A stretch of DNA of 64,000 bases from Lachnoclostridium sp. UBA1308 (GCA_002307215.1 DBTU01000026.1:5706-69705), one strand, 5' to 3'. Positions 1-9,262 are shown, numbered from the stretch's first letter. The notes: generated by a model from the sequence alone, not told the origin. Numbers and translations are program-made.

Positions 1-87
1 TCTAAAATCGTCCGATTTTATTCTCTGTGTTTTTGTCTGCTCCTCCCAGCCTGAAAGCAAAATATTGTATAATTGATTCAGATTCAT
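1..87 (-). CDS. 5' end of an unrecognised gene running off the left edge
   Basis: On the minus strand a good ribosome binding site (GGAGG, at 93-98) precedes an ATG at 85-87, and the frame stays open for 29 codons to the window edge. The visible residues begin MNLNQLYNILLSGW and continue with a charged stretch rich in Gln, Thr, Lys and Asp. It starts 58 bases after the stop of the metallo-beta-lactamase-fold gene on the same strand, so the two are probably co-transcribed. Too little is visible to name a family; the fragment is assigned on its start signals and open frame only. Confidence 0.6.
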   Translation of the reverse strand, partial: MNLNQLYNILLSGWEEQTKTQRIKSDDFR

Positions 88-145
88 ATTTATCCTCCCT
101 ATAATAAAATACGGTTTTCTTCAAATGTCTCGTGTAAATTCCAGC

Positions 146-1180
146 TTATAATATTTCCTTCTTTCCTATAAATTCGCCCTCGAACATTTTAACAGCCATT
201 CCCGTAGCTAATGCATTTCCATTTGAGTCAATTAAGGTGGTGAGGTTTTCGCAAAATACAAAATTATTTGGATGATTATCATAAAATTTATTTATTGTAG
301 CTTCTGCAGCAAAAGCTTTATTACTTTTACCACTTACAAGAACTACATTATTTCTATCTTCGTCCAACAACAATAATATCGTGTTGTCTATTTTACTACA
401 ACCCGTACCGCTTATTATATAAGTGGCTCCAGGATTTCTTTCAATATGTTCTTTGAGGTAAAAATTATCGTTGGTGTTGTGAAAGGAGCCATGGTGAGGA
501 ATTTTAATCATTGAGTATTCCCAACCATCCTCAAACGGCTTAACGGAACATGTATCTGCCGTTGCATCTCCCATACTCAGATATTTAAAATTGCCCAGAC
601 TAACTCTTGTACACATAGACAGCTGATTTTCCTTGTGTGTAACCTTGGGATGGTGATTAAGATTTTTCATTTCTGGAGTAAATAATTTAACCTTTACATT
701 GTTGGCGTTTACTTTAATACCTATATCATCCTTGATAAGAGATAACATGGTTAGATGTTGTTTGTCGATGCCTAGTGTCCTAAGATCAGTTCTACTGCTA
801 ATTTGTTCAATGATATCTTCTGGTTCAGCAGAGTAGGAAGTTATTTTTTCACAATATCCAAATAACAGAAGTTTATTATTTAGCGTAGCTATACTATTTT
901 TAAAACCCATTACATGATCTTGGTGCCAGTGTGAAAATATCACAATATCTACAACATTTTGCGCTATAATATTTGAAATTGTATTGACATCATCTGTGCA
1001 TCCGCCATCAATGATAATAGTTGCTGAAGTGTTGTTCCTTGTCGTAAAGGTAACAGTTGAAATATCTCCCCAGCCGCCGGAATGAAGTGAACCATAATTT
1101 GTGATTTCCAATTCTTTATTTGCGTTCGTGTAATGTCCAAATGAAATGAAAAAATGGCTTGCATTATCAATTGTTATCAT
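146..1180 (-). CDS. ComEC/Rec2-like metallo-beta-lactamase-fold hydrolase
   Basis: A 344-residue soluble protein of the metallo-beta-lactamase fold. The metal-binding motif HWHQDH is at about residues 84-89, followed by a GDAT segment that should supply the bridging Asp and an IPHHGS motif typical of the ComEC/Rec2-like branch. There is no signal peptide or membrane segment, unlike true ComEC, so this is a stand-alone cytoplasmic hydrolase. The start at 1180 was chosen over the longer frame (to 1228) because a GGAGGT site lies just upstream of ATG 1180. A TATAAT-like box lies about 40 bases further upstream on the same strand. It heads a likely operon with the partial gene at the left edge. 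The substrate is unknown; nucleic acid or phosphodiester hydrolysis is a family-based guess. Confidence 0.8.
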   Translation of the reverse strand: MITIDNASHFFISFGHYTNANKELEITNYGSLHSGGWGDISTVTFTTRNNTSATIIIDGGCTDDVNTISNIIAQNVVDIVIFSHWHQDHVMGFKNSIATLNNKLLLFGYCEKITSYSAEPEDIIEQISSRTDLRTLGIDKQHLTMLSLIKDDIGIKVNANNVKVKLFTPEMKNLNHHPKVTHKENQLSMCTRVSLGNFKYLSMGDATADTCSVKPFEDGWEYSMIKIPHHGSFHNTNDNFYLKEHIERNPGATYIISGTGCSKIDNTILLLLDEDRNNVVLVSGKSNKAFAAEATINKFYDNHPNNFVFCENLTTLIDSNGNALATGMAVKMFEGEFIGKKEIL

Positions 1181-1459
1181 CTTTATCCACCTCCATAAAT
1201 CCTTTTTATTTTTAGTTCTCTGCAACATTATACAAAATATTTACAAAAAAACAGCCTCGGTTGCATGATCGTCGCCTGAAATGACATATTTGGATTTATT
1301 CATTATATTTTGCGTATATCGGCCGGCTTCGGTGTTTTGTCAGGGGATTACCATTGCCGTATATTTCGCATACTTGAAAATTTCCTCAAAAAGAAATACA
1401 ATAAGGACAATAATACGAATTTGAGGATGATCTTTTCAATTTCTAAGGAGGCGAAGAAT

Positions 1460-2191
1460 ATGACCTATACGATCGGAATCTGCGACGACTGCACCCAGCA
1501 AGTGGAGCTTCTTGACGGCTTCCTGCATGCTTGCGGGGATTATGGTGAGTTTCACGTCATTCACGCAAGTGAGCCGGTGGCTTTTTTGGAAATGCTGAAA
1601 ACAGACCGGCCTGAGCTTGTGTTCCTTGATGTGGATATGGAGGGTATGAACGGTATCGTTCTAGGTGAAAAGATCAGAGCTCTCTATGAAAATACCGTTA
1701 TCATATACATAACCGGCTATGTAAAATACGCCTTTAAAGCCTTTGGGCTCAGAGCGTTCCATTACCTTCTCAAGCCCGTAACCATGGAACAGTTCCATCA
1801 GGTTCTGAGTGAAGCATTGACCTATATACAAAAGGAGGACGCCTGGAAAGCAAACAGGAAATTATCCATTCAAAACAAAGGCGAGCTGCTGATTCTGCCC
1901 TACCAGGACATCTGGTATTTTGAAAAAATCGGACACAAAATCAAGATTTGTGTGCTGTCCCGCGAGGTTACCTATTACGACAACTTCAATAGCCTGCTTG
2001 TGGGGCTTGACGGGGACTCGTTTGTGCAGTGCCATCAGGGATATATCGCAAATGTGGATAAAATCAGGGCTTTCCGGGACAAAACACTGTATCTGGACGG
2101 TAACATCCAGCTTCCTGTCAGCAGAACCTATGTCGAACAGGTCAAGGAAGTGCTGAAAAAGCAACTCTTCACCGGGAGGGAGCAGCTATGA
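1460..2191 (+). CDS. LytTR-family response regulator
   Basis: A 243-residue response regulator. Residues 1-120 form a receiver domain, with acidic residues in GICDDC near the N-terminus, the probable phospho-acceptor Asp in LVFLDVDMEG, and a conserved Lys in LLKPVT. The C-terminal ~100 residues are a LytTR DNA-binding domain (segments ILPYQDIWYFEKIG and SFVQCHQGYIANVDKI). The start is ATG 1460, behind AAGGAGGCGAAGAAT, rather than the longer frame from 1310. The stop overlaps the start of the sensor kinase gene (ATGA), indicating translational coupling. LytTR regulators typically control surface, peptide or adhesion functions, and a large surface protein lies directly downstream; that regulatory link is inferred only. 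Confidence 0.9.
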   Translation: MTYTIGICDDCTQQVELLDGFLHACGDYGEFHVIHASEPVAFLEMLKTDRPELVFLDVDMEGMNGIVLGEKIRALYENTVIIYITGYVKYAFKAFGLRAFHYLLKPVTMEQFHQVLSEALTYIQKEDAWKANRKLSIQNKGELLILPYQDIWYFEKIGHKIKICVLSREVTYYDNFNSLLVGLDGDSFVQCHQGYIANVDKIRAFRDKTLYLDGNIQLPVSRTYVEQVKEVLKKQLFTGREQL

Positions 2192-3420
2192 GAGGGCTCG
2201 GAAACAGACTAATCGGCGATGAGAACAGTTTTACATTTGAGCAGAGGATTTTCAATTTTGTTATCCTGCTGAGTATATGCATGACGGTCTTCGGTGCCTT
2301 GCTGGATATTTATTACAAGGTTGGTATCTGGGTTGACCTAATGTTTACCGGCTGCTGGATGCTGACTTATTATTTTTCGCGGTTTCACGTGCATTTCGAC
2401 ATTGTCTCCAAGATTTCAATCGGCATCTTCATTTTTGCCTACTTTCCGTACTATTGGATGTCCAGTGGCGGAATTAGTGGTACCTTCCCCGGATTCGCGG
2501 TGATTTTTATTGCCATTCTCTGCATCATCTTAAAGGGTAAATTTCGAATTGCCATGACCGTTTCCATGCTGGCAGTGACCGTTCTGTTGGCCTGCGGGGA
2601 TATTCATTACTACGGAAGCCCGAAAAACGGTATGGATCTGATTCTCTCCGGCGTACAGATTTTGTTCGTTATGGCGGCTATGGCAATTCTGATCTCATTC
2701 TATTCCGATATCCACAGGAAGGAAAAAACAAGAAACGAAGCCTATGCCAGAACCATAGAGGAGCATTACCGCCAGCAGCTTTATTATATGAAAAGTCTGG
2801 AGGAACTGACTGACCGGCTGAAATCGGAACGACACGACTTTAACCATCACCTTGGCGTAATCTACGGTCTGCTGGAATCAGGAAATACAGATAAGGCCGG
2901 CGATTATGCTTCGCAGCTTGTCAAAACATCCGGGGAATATCAGAATCTTGTGGATGTTCCCTACCCAATGGTGAGAGCGATGCTAAACTACAAGCTGTCT
3001 GCCGCAAAGGATAAAAACATCCGGCTAAGACTCCGTGTCGGTGTCCCGGAGGGGCTTACGTTGCCGGAATTCGACATCACCGTCATTCTTGGAAATCTTT
3101 TAGACAACGCCCTTGAAGCCTGCATCACCGTTGGAGAAAGCGATCGTTATATTGGACTCAATATGTTCTATAAACCGGATTATCTCATCATTCAAACCGA
3201 AAACCCGGTCAATGTAGCATCAAAGGCACAGCAGGGAAGCCATAAGACCACAAAGCCTGACGCCGAAAATCACGGCTACGGTCTGCGGAACATAGAGTTC
3301 TTGGCGCAGAAGCACAATGGATTTATGAAGACTGCGAGGGAAAACGGCGTGTTCAGAGTAGACGTTGCACTCCTGACCGAGCCGGGTCAGTCCGCGGACA
3401 ATATCAACTCCTCTTTGTAA
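2188..3420 (+). CDS. GHKL-domain sensor histidine kinase (AgrC/NatK-like)
   Basis: A 410-residue membrane kinase and partner of the preceding LytTR regulator. About six hydrophobic segments fill residues 25-185, followed by a coiled linker and the H-box RHDFNHHLGVIYGLLESG near residue 220. The C-terminal GHKL ATPase domain has an N-box (LGNLLDNALEAC) and a G-box (NHGYGLRNIEFLA). ATG 2188 overlaps the previous stop by four bases and is preceded by GGGAGGGAG. The architecture matches kinases that sense peptides or membrane stress in Firmicutes; the ligand is not evident. Confidence 0.88.
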   Translation: MRGLGNRLIGDENSFTFEQRIFNFVILLSICMTVFGALLDIYYKVGIWVDLMFTGCWMLTYYFSRFHVHFDIVSKISIGIFIFAYFPYYWMSSGGISGTFPGFAVIFIAILCIILKGKFRIAMTVSMLAVTVLLACGDIHYYGSPKNGMDLILSGVQILFVMAAMAILISFYSDIHRKEKTRNEAYARTIEEHYRQQLYYMKSLEELTDRLKSERHDFNHHLGVIYGLLESGNTDKAGDYASQLVKTSGEYQNLVDVPYPMVRAMLNYKLSAAKDKNIRLRLRVGVPEGLTLPEFDITVILGNLLDNALEACITVGESDRYIGLNMFYKPDYLIIQTENPVNVASKAQQGSHKTTKPDAENHGYGLRNIEFLAQKHNGFMKTARENGVFRVDVALLTEPGQSADNINSSL

Positions 3421-3450
3421 AGCGGAAGAAATATTGCTCCCATATCTCCC

Positions 3451-3492
3451 AAAATGTTAAAAAAATGTTAAAATGTTAAAATGTTAAAATGT
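3451..3492 (+). repeat. Short tandem repeat, 8-bp unit aaatgtta
   Basis: About four head-to-tail copies of aaatgtta occur between the two-component genes and the surface-protein gene. The spacing is regular apart from one short A-run expansion after the first copy. It could be a regulator-binding array or simple slippage. Confidence 0.6.
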
Positions 3493-3525
3493 CCGCACGA
3501 AAAATGCGGATCCTGTCATTTCAAG

Positions 3526-3560
3526 CGCCGATTATGCAATCGGCGTTCTTTTTTTGTCTT
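3526..3560 (+). terminator. Rho-independent terminator after the LytTR/GHKL operon
   Basis: The stem cgccgatt / aatcggcg with loop atgc is followed by a T-rich run (ttctttttttgtc). It lies about 105 bases after the kinase stop. A second smaller hairpin (tccgca / tgcgga, 3492-3510) sits immediately upstream. Confidence 0.8.
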
Positions 3561-3682
3561 TTTTTATTAGAATGAAGTTAGTAAACAAGTAGGAAACCAG
3601 CGTTTCTCCGCCCGTTATCGGGCGGGGAAGTATTATGTGGTACTCAAAGCTTATTAAAGAAAATTTCAAGAAGGAGTATATT

Positions 3683-6600
3683 ATGAACAAGAAAGAGTAC
3701 ATTAGGAACACGAAAAGGAAAATGCTGTCCTTGCTGCTAACTGCGGCACTTGTTCTCATGCTTATTCCGTCCGAAACAGTGACGGCGGCCTATAGCTTTT
3801 TGGGTAGCGGCACTTCGTCAACCGACCCATATATAATAACCACGAAGGCTCAGCTTGATGAACTGGCATCGGCAGTAAACGATGGAAACGACTTTGGTGG
3901 ATGTTATCTTGAACTTGGTAACAACATCACCTTTTCCGGCAGTTGGACACCGATTGGTAACCTGTACTGCAGCTTCGGCGGAACCTTTGACGGAAATGGG
4001 TATACGATTTCAGGCCTGTCGATCGGCAGCAATACCCAGTACAATTCATCTTTTTCTTACGCCGGCCTTTTCGGAAATGTTTCAACCTCTGCCACAATTA
4101 AGAACTTAAACTTGAGCGTCAGCATTTATTCAGAGGCTTCGAGCTCCACCATCGGCGCACTGGCGGGGTATTCCGACGGCAAAATCGTCAACTGTACATC
4201 TTCCGGCATAATCAGCGCATCCGGCACCTATGTTGGGGGGCTGATCGGATATGTAAACAGCGGCAGCATTATCGGTTCCTCCTCAAGCTGCGCTGTAACC
4301 AATACCGACGACGGCGCATATGTGGGTGGGCTTATCGGCGAAAGCCTGGGTGTTGCGGTTAACTCGTACGCAGCCGGCAATGTGACGGCAGGAAACAGTG
4401 GCTATGTAGGCGGTTTTGCAGGGCAGAATTATAGTGCACTGAGTTGCTATTCCACGGGGACGATAACAGTAAACGGCTCGATGTCCAATACTTTGGCCGT
4501 AGGCGGATTTACGGGCATCGATGCCGGCGGTTATGTCTTCAATTGCTACAGCTCCGGAAGCGTTAGCGTTAGTACACTGACGTCTTTATCCGAGCACACG
4601 CTTTATATCGGAGGGTTTGACGGCATAGAGCAGGCTGCGTATATGAGTAACAGCTTTTCTTCGATTAGTACAATAACTACCCCGTCTGACAGCACAAACA
4701 TCACGGTAAATGCAGGCAGATTTACGGGGGAACTGGCAGGCAATTACACAAACTGCTATGACAACAACAGCCTGAGCTTTTCTGCCAACGGCAGTTCTGC
4801 AGGTACTACATATACCGGTTCGGCAACCGCACTGTCCACTGCAGTATTCGGCGGTACGGCTGCCTCTATTTTCTTTACAACCGACGGCAGTTCTACGGCT
4901 ACAGCGTCGTCGCTGGTTACCGCGCTCAATGGGGGAAGAGCCGCTTTTTTAAGCTCAGGCACCTCACCATCAGCTATTTTGGGCAGTTCTCCTTTCAGCG
5001 GCTATACCCCCATGTTCTGGGAAAATGGCACGGCAGGACATCCGATTTGCTCAAGCCTTGCAAAAATCGCTGTGACCTCCACAAGCGCATCGCTGGGACT
5101 TGCATCACCTTTCGGCGGTGACAACGCGAGCATAGCTATCTACAAAGCCAACGATGCGACTGCATCGTCGGGCACGGATATTACATCTGACGCAAATACA
5201 ATGATACTGTCATCAGGCGACGCCGTTACGATCAGCAATCTCAATTCTGCAGAAATTTATTATTACTACGTTATTTTTACAAACAGCAGCGGTGATATAT
5301 ACACATCGGAGGTCGTGAGCGTGGAAACCACCCCTGCTTTGAACCATGCCCCGACACTGAGCGTAACGCCGCTAACAGGGCTTACATTGTTATATGGGGC
5401 AAGTAACGGATCGCAGCTTTTCACCAAGGTCACGGCAGGCATTGGTGCCGGCGACGGCAGCGGCAGCGGTATCCAACACTTCAGCAGCATCACGCTACAA
5501 GTCACAGGTATTCAGGACGGAAGTGACGAGTGTCTTACAATAGATTCCTACGACGTTTATTTATACCAATCCGGTACGACCACTAATACTTACACTACCC
5601 AAAATGGCTTTTCCGTCACTGTTACAAATGCCTCCGGCACATCGGCGACGGTTACCCTTTCAAAGGCTTCGACGGTTTTGTCAGATTGGGATACAATGAT
5701 TGAAAGTATCAAATATTTTAACAAAAAATGTATAGTGGGTAACCCAAAACTTGGCACGCGTACCGTCAAGATCACCGCCATTATGGACGATGGCGGTACG
5801 CTTAATGGCGGAACCGACTCTGGAACCTGCTCCTATAAATCAGACGTTACGATAGTATACGGTATCACCTATGTACTTGGGATCAACGGCGCGACAAACT
5901 CAGCTTTAAACCCTTCGATGTATGATTCCACAGCGAATATATACTTAGTGGCTCCATCGGCCAACAGTTACACGTTTGAGGGATGGTACACAAGCAATAC
6001 ATTTACATCCGCTTATCTGGTGTCATCGCCCGCAATTGCGAAAGGTGCCACCGGAAACTATACTTTCTATGCCAGATGGTATAACACCGTATCCTTTGAC
6101 ACCGGCTCCGGCACTGTGGTAACCAGCCAGAGTGTGGCGACCGGCGGATATGCCACGAAACCGGTCAACGACCCGACCTATGACGGCTATATCTTCGGCG
6201 GCTGGTACACGAACAGCGACTACGAGACAAAATTCGATTTTACGACTACGACAATAACGATGAACACCACCATCTACGCCAAGTGGACGACCATCACAAC
6301 CGAATCGGTTACTGTGAAAACAGCGCCGGCCAAAACAACCTATACCGAGGGAGAAACCTTAGACCTTACCGGACTTGTGGTAACCCTGAATAAGAGCAAC
6401 AGCACCACCGAGAATGTAGCTTTTGCTGATTTCACTGCAAAAGGTATCACTACTTCTCCGGCGAATGGAACGGAGCTTTCCACCGGTGATACCGCTGTAA
6501 CCATCACCTACACCGCAGACAGTAAGTCAGTGATCCAAAGCATTACGGTCAATCCGGCACCCGTGGTGAACAGTGCAACGATCAGCCCGACAGGCATAAA

Positions 6601-8893
6601 TTATGATCTTAGCTCACCTGCCGATGTAGTCACCACCATTACCTGGAACAGCGCCAGTACGGTGACAGATGTAGTTTACGGCACAACCTCTTTGGCAACG
6701 CCTGATGTTTATGCTGTCTCAGGAAGCGCATTGACCATCAAGAGCAGTTACATAAATACGCTGGGGATTTCAGAAGGCGATGTAGTGACATTTAAAATCT
6801 CCTTTGACAAAGGAACTTCCGTCACCCTTACCGTCAGCATTGTTGACAGCTATATTCCTGCGGGCAACTACAGCATCACCCTTCAGAGTGGTGGCAACGG
6901 TATCGTGAGTGCCAATATCTACTCTGCATCAAAAGGCACGGAAATCATCTTGACCACAACTTCGGACAGCGGTTATCACTTCAAGGAGTGGCAAGTTATG
7001 GATGGCGGTGTGACGATAACAGACAATAAGTTCACCATGCCGGACAACAACGTGACGGTGAAAGCAATTTTTGAACTAATCCCCGCGTCCACCTATCAAG
7101 TCACTATAAATGGCAGCTATACAGACGCAAGCGGTGCAGGTAGCTATTCTTCGGGAAATATTGTTACTGTAAATGCAGGCAGCCGTGACCGCTACACATT
7201 CAATGGCTGGACTTCGACCGACGGCATAACCTTTTCCAACGCAAACAATGCGACAACAACCTTTATCATGCCGGCAGGTAACGTGACCGTAACCGCATCC
7301 TGGAGCTATAGCGGCAGTTCAGGAGGCAGCCTTAGTGAAGGCGGTAATGCCGGAAGCATTGACGGCAGCACTTCGGACGACTCTGATACTACCGAAGTAC
7401 AACAGGAAATTAAACCGGATCAACCCACGATAGAATCAGCAACGGTAAAAGCAAAGAAAGAAACCGACAACTCCGCAGTAGCGGAAATTCCTGAGAAAAC
7501 AGTTGCAAATGCGATTGCGAAAGCACAAGCAGAGGCAGCGGAACAGGAAAAAGCCGAAAACGGTATTGGTGTTTCACTGTCAGTCAGTAGCCCTGTCGGA
7601 ACGAAATCTCTTAGAATCGTATTGACACAGCCTGCTTTGACACTGCTGGCAAAGGCTGAGGTATCGTCATTAGAGATAGACAGCGGTTTGGGTAGTCTGA
7701 ATTTTGATCTGGAAGCCATAAAAGAAATCCAGAAGCAGAGTACCGGAGCTGTTACAATCAGCTTTATTCCGGCAACCAGCCTTAACAATGATGTGAAGGC
7801 ACTTGTTGGAACAAGACCCGTTTACAACATTTCCATCAGCTATGGAAAGGACGGAAAGACCGCTAGCATCACTACACTGGGAAGCGGCAGTATTACTCTC
7901 TCCCTTCCCTACACACCGGGCAAGAATGAAGCCGTGGGCTGTCTGTTCGGAGTTTATGTGGACGGCAAAGGCAATGCGACCCGTATTGAGGGTTCTACCT
8001 ACGATGAGAACAGCAAGAGCATTATTTTTGACAGTGATCATTTTTCAGTATATGGCGTGGGCTATACGGCACCAAGTAAGAAATTTAAGGATATCTCCTC
8101 TCATTGGGCGAAAGAATCCATTGACTATGTAGTAGGTCGGGGATTGTTTTCCGGTACATCGACTACCGCCTTTTCACCTGAGGCTGCTATGAGCCGCGGA
8201 ATGTTGGTTACAGCGCTGGGCAGATTGACAGGTGTTGATATAAGTGACTACAAGACTGTCAGCTTCACCGATGTGGCAGCAGATAAGTATTATTCACCTT
8301 ACATCGAATGGGCATATAAGAATGGTATCGTAAGCGATATCGGCAATCGTCAGTTTGCTCCGGATCGTGCCATCACCCGTGAGGAAATTGCCTTAATTCT
8401 CAGTAACTATGCGAAAGCTACCGGATATACACTCCCGGTTACCCGTGAGGCAGCTGCCTTTGCGGATGATTCAAATATTGGAAGCACCTATAAGGAGGCA
8501 GTAAAAGCCCTGCAGCAGGCAGGCATCATGATGGGTGGAAGCGGCAATAAGATTAATCCTAAAGCAAATGTGACCCGTGCCGAGGTTGCGGCAATGCTGC
8601 ACCGGTACATCAAGCTGACCATTGATCCCGCCACGGCGCAGGGATGGGCTGTGAACGATGCCGGACAGCGTCTGTATTATAAGGACGGCAAAGCCCTAAC
8701 CGGCTGGCAGACCATTACCAGCGGAGACCAGATAAAGAAGTATTATTTTACTGTTGAGGCAATCATGGTATCCAGCAAGTGGCTTAAGATTGACGGCAAC
8801 TGGTACTATTTCTACAAAGACGGCTCTCTTGCGGTTAATACGAAGGTGGACGGCTACAAGTTAGACGAAAACGGTGTGAGACAGTCCAAGTAA
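3683..8893 (+). CDS. Large secreted multidomain surface protein with SLH and cell-wall-binding repeats
   Basis: A 1,736-residue exported protein. ATG 3683 follows AAGGAG and begins a signal peptide (KKEYIRNTKRK, a hydrophobic core, cleavage near TVTA-AYS). Residues ~130-360 contain GLUG-type repeats (GGLIGYV-, GGFTGID-like). Later come Listeria-Bacteroides (InlB B-type) repeats near 750-870 (GWYTNSDYETKFDF), an Ig-like domain near 870-960, an X2/Ig-like domain near 960-1055, and further divergent repeat modules near 1060-1220. A Ser/Gly/Glu linker precedes a ~250-residue beta-rich region. Three SLH domains occupy about 1467-1640 (FKDISSHWAKESIDYV). The last ~90 residues are two Tyr/Trp-rich cell-wall-binding repeats (GNWYYFYKDGSLAVN). 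It is probably an adhesin or scaffold non-covalently anchored to secondary cell-wall polymer. No catalytic domain is seen. A c-di-GMP riboswitch lies just downstream. Confidence 0.9.
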   Translation: MNKKEYIRNTKRKMLSLLLTAALVLMLIPSETVTAAYSFLGSGTSSTDPYIITTKAQLDELASAVNDGNDFGGCYLELGNNITFSGSWTPIGNLYCSFGGTFDGNGYTISGLSIGSNTQYNSSFSYAGLFGNVSTSATIKNLNLSVSIYSEASSSTIGALAGYSDGKIVNCTSSGIISASGTYVGGLIGYVNSGSIIGSSSSCAVTNTDDGAYVGGLIGESLGVAVNSYAAGNVTAGNSGYVGGFAGQNYSALSCYSTGTITVNGSMSNTLAVGGFTGIDAGGYVFNCYSSGSVSVSTLTSLSEHTLYIGGFDGIEQAAYMSNSFSSISTITTPSDSTNITVNAGRFTGELAGNYTNCYDNNSLSFSANGSSAGTTYTGSATALSTAVFGGTAASIFFTTDGSSTATASSLVTALNGGRAAFLSSGTSPSAILGSSPFSGYTPMFWENGTAGHPICSSLAKIAVTSTSASLGLASPFGGDNASIAIYKANDATASSGTDITSDANTMILSSGDAVTISNLNSAEIYYYYVIFTNSSGDIYTSEVVSVETTPALNHAPTLSVTPLTGLTLLYGASNGSQLFTKVTAGIGAGDGSGSGIQHFSSITLQVTGIQDGSDECLTIDSYDVYLYQSGTTTNTYTTQNGFSVTVTNASGTSATVTLSKASTVLSDWDTMIESIKYFNKKCIVGNPKLGTRTVKITAIMDDGGTLNGGTDSGTCSYKSDVTIVYGITYVLGINGATNSALNPSMYDSTANIYLVAPSANSYTFEGWYTSNTFTSAYLVSSPAIAKGATGNYTFYARWYNTVSFDTGSGTVVTSQSVATGGYATKPVNDPTYDGYIFGGWYTNSDYETKFDFTTTTITMNTTIYAKWTTITTESVTVKTAPAKTTYTEGETLDLTGLVVTLNKSNSTTENVAFADFTAKGITTSPANGTELSTGDTAVTITYTADSKSVIQSITVNPAPVVNSATISPTGINYDLSSPADVVTTITWNSASTVTDVVYGTTSLATPDVYAVSGSALTIKSSYINTLGISEGDVVTFKISFDKGTSVTLTVSIVDSYIPAGNYSITLQSGGNGIVSANIYSASKGTEIILTTTSDSGYHFKEWQVMDGGVTITDNKFTMPDNNVTVKAIFELIPASTYQVTINGSYTDASGAGSYSSGNIVTVNAGSRDRYTFNGWTSTDGITFSNANNATTTFIMPAGNVTVTASWSYSGSSGGSLSEGGNAGSIDGSTSDDSDTTEVQQEIKPDQPTIESATVKAKKETDNSAVAEIPEKTVANAIAKAQAEAAEQEKAENGIGVSLSVSSPVGTKSLRIVLTQPALTLLAKAEVSSLEIDSGLGSLNFDLEAIKEIQKQSTGAVTISFIPATSLNNDVKALVGTRPVYNISISYGKDGKTASITTLGSGSITLSLPYTPGKNEAVGCLFGVYVDGKGNATRIEGSTYDENSKSIIFDSDHFSVYGVGYTAPSKKFKDISSHWAKESIDYVVGRGLFSGTSTTAFSPEAAMSRGMLVTALGRLTGVDISDYKTVSFTDVAADKYYSPYIEWAYKNGIVSDIGNRQFAPDRAITREEIALILSNYAKATGYTLPVTREAAAFADDSNIGSTYKEAVKALQQAGIMMGGSGNKINPKANVTRAEVAAMLHRYIKLTIDPATAQGWAVNDAGQRLYYKDGKALTGWQTITSGDQIKKYYFTVEAIMVSSKWLKIDGNWYYFYKDGSLAVNTKVDGYKLDENGVRQSK

Positions 8894-8946
8894 CAGCACG
8901 CAAACGGTTACAGACACAAAAATGAGAGATGTATCAACTAACATTA

Positions 8947-9040
8947 TAGAGCCGAGAGCAAACCCATCGAAAGGTGGGGACGCAAAACCGTGGGATCTAC
9001 GGCGCTCATCGAGCGCTATGATAGCCTGGCTGCCGGAAGT
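8947..9040 (+). ncRNA. c-di-GMP-I riboswitch (GEMM-I class)
   Basis: The conserved core is readable on the plus strand: GCAAACC, then CGAAAGG forming the tetraloop hairpin, GGGGACGCAAA, a variable second hairpin (ggcgctcatcgagcgc), then ATGATAGCC and GGCTGCC. Order and spacing match the GEMM-I aptamer, including the P1b tetraloop and the P2 receptor side. It begins about 55 bases after the surface-protein stop. No gene lies between it and a fresh promoter at 9123, so its target is unclear. Confidence 0.9.
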
Positions 9041-9050
9041 CAAAAAGCGG

Positions 9051-9095
9051 AATTCCTTATTCTACTTTCATAGGTGGGGTAAGGAATTTTGTACG
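9051..9095 (+). terminator. Terminator-like hairpin behind the riboswitch (possible expression platform)
   Basis: The arms aattcctta (9051-9059) and taaggaatt (9080-9088) can pair across a 20-base loop, followed by ttgt. The downstream T-run is weak. Its position about 10 bases after the aptamer suggests the riboswitch's expression platform. Confidence 0.45.
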
Positions 9096-9122
9096 TAATG
9101 GCGTAAGGGAATACTTATTTTA

Positions 9123-9150
9123 TTGATTTTTTTAGTTGTTCTGCTATAAT
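9123..9150 (+). promoter_or_regulatory. Predicted sigma-A promoter upstream of the small ORF and GNAT gene
   Basis: TTGATT (9123-9128) and TATAAT (9145-9150) are separated by 16 bases. The promoter lies after the riboswitch and its hairpin, so the acetyltransferase can be transcribed independently of the riboswitch. Confidence 0.6.
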
Positions 9151-9181
9151 TGCTGTATAAAAGTGGAAAGGGTGATTACAT

Positions 9182-9238
9182 ATGGGAAATAATATGAATG
9201 TAAAATTGTATAGTACAGGGAGGGTGACTATAATTTAA
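9182..9238 (+). CDS. 18-codon ORF, leader peptide or gene remnant
   Basis: ATG 9182 follows AAGGGTGATT and encodes MGNNMNVKLYSTGRVTII. The start NVKLYSTG resembles the first strand of small thioredoxin/glutaredoxin-like proteins (which would continue with CxxC), but the frame stops at once. It is either a remnant or a short leader before the acetyltransferase gene 24 bases downstream. Evidence is limited to start signals. Confidence 0.25.
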   Translation: MGNNMNVKLYSTGRVTII

Positions 9239-9262
9239 CCCTTCTATGAAAATGGGGGCTTA

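Noticed and set aside
1310..1459. 50-residue N-terminal extension of the LytTR regulator frame
   Set aside because: No ribosome site at 1310 and no receiver-domain match before residue MTYTIGICDD; AAGGAGG precedes ATG 1460.
3451..3492. Replication iterons
   Set aside because: No initiator gene, DnaA boxes or origin-like context nearby.
7420..8041. Two overlapping ~120-codon minus-strand frames within the surface protein
   Set aside because: Antisense shadows of repeat-rich coding sequence.
9182..9238. Attenuator leader peptide with regulatory codon runs
   Set aside because: No run of a single amino-acid codon and no terminator/antiterminator pair between it and the acetyltransferase gene.
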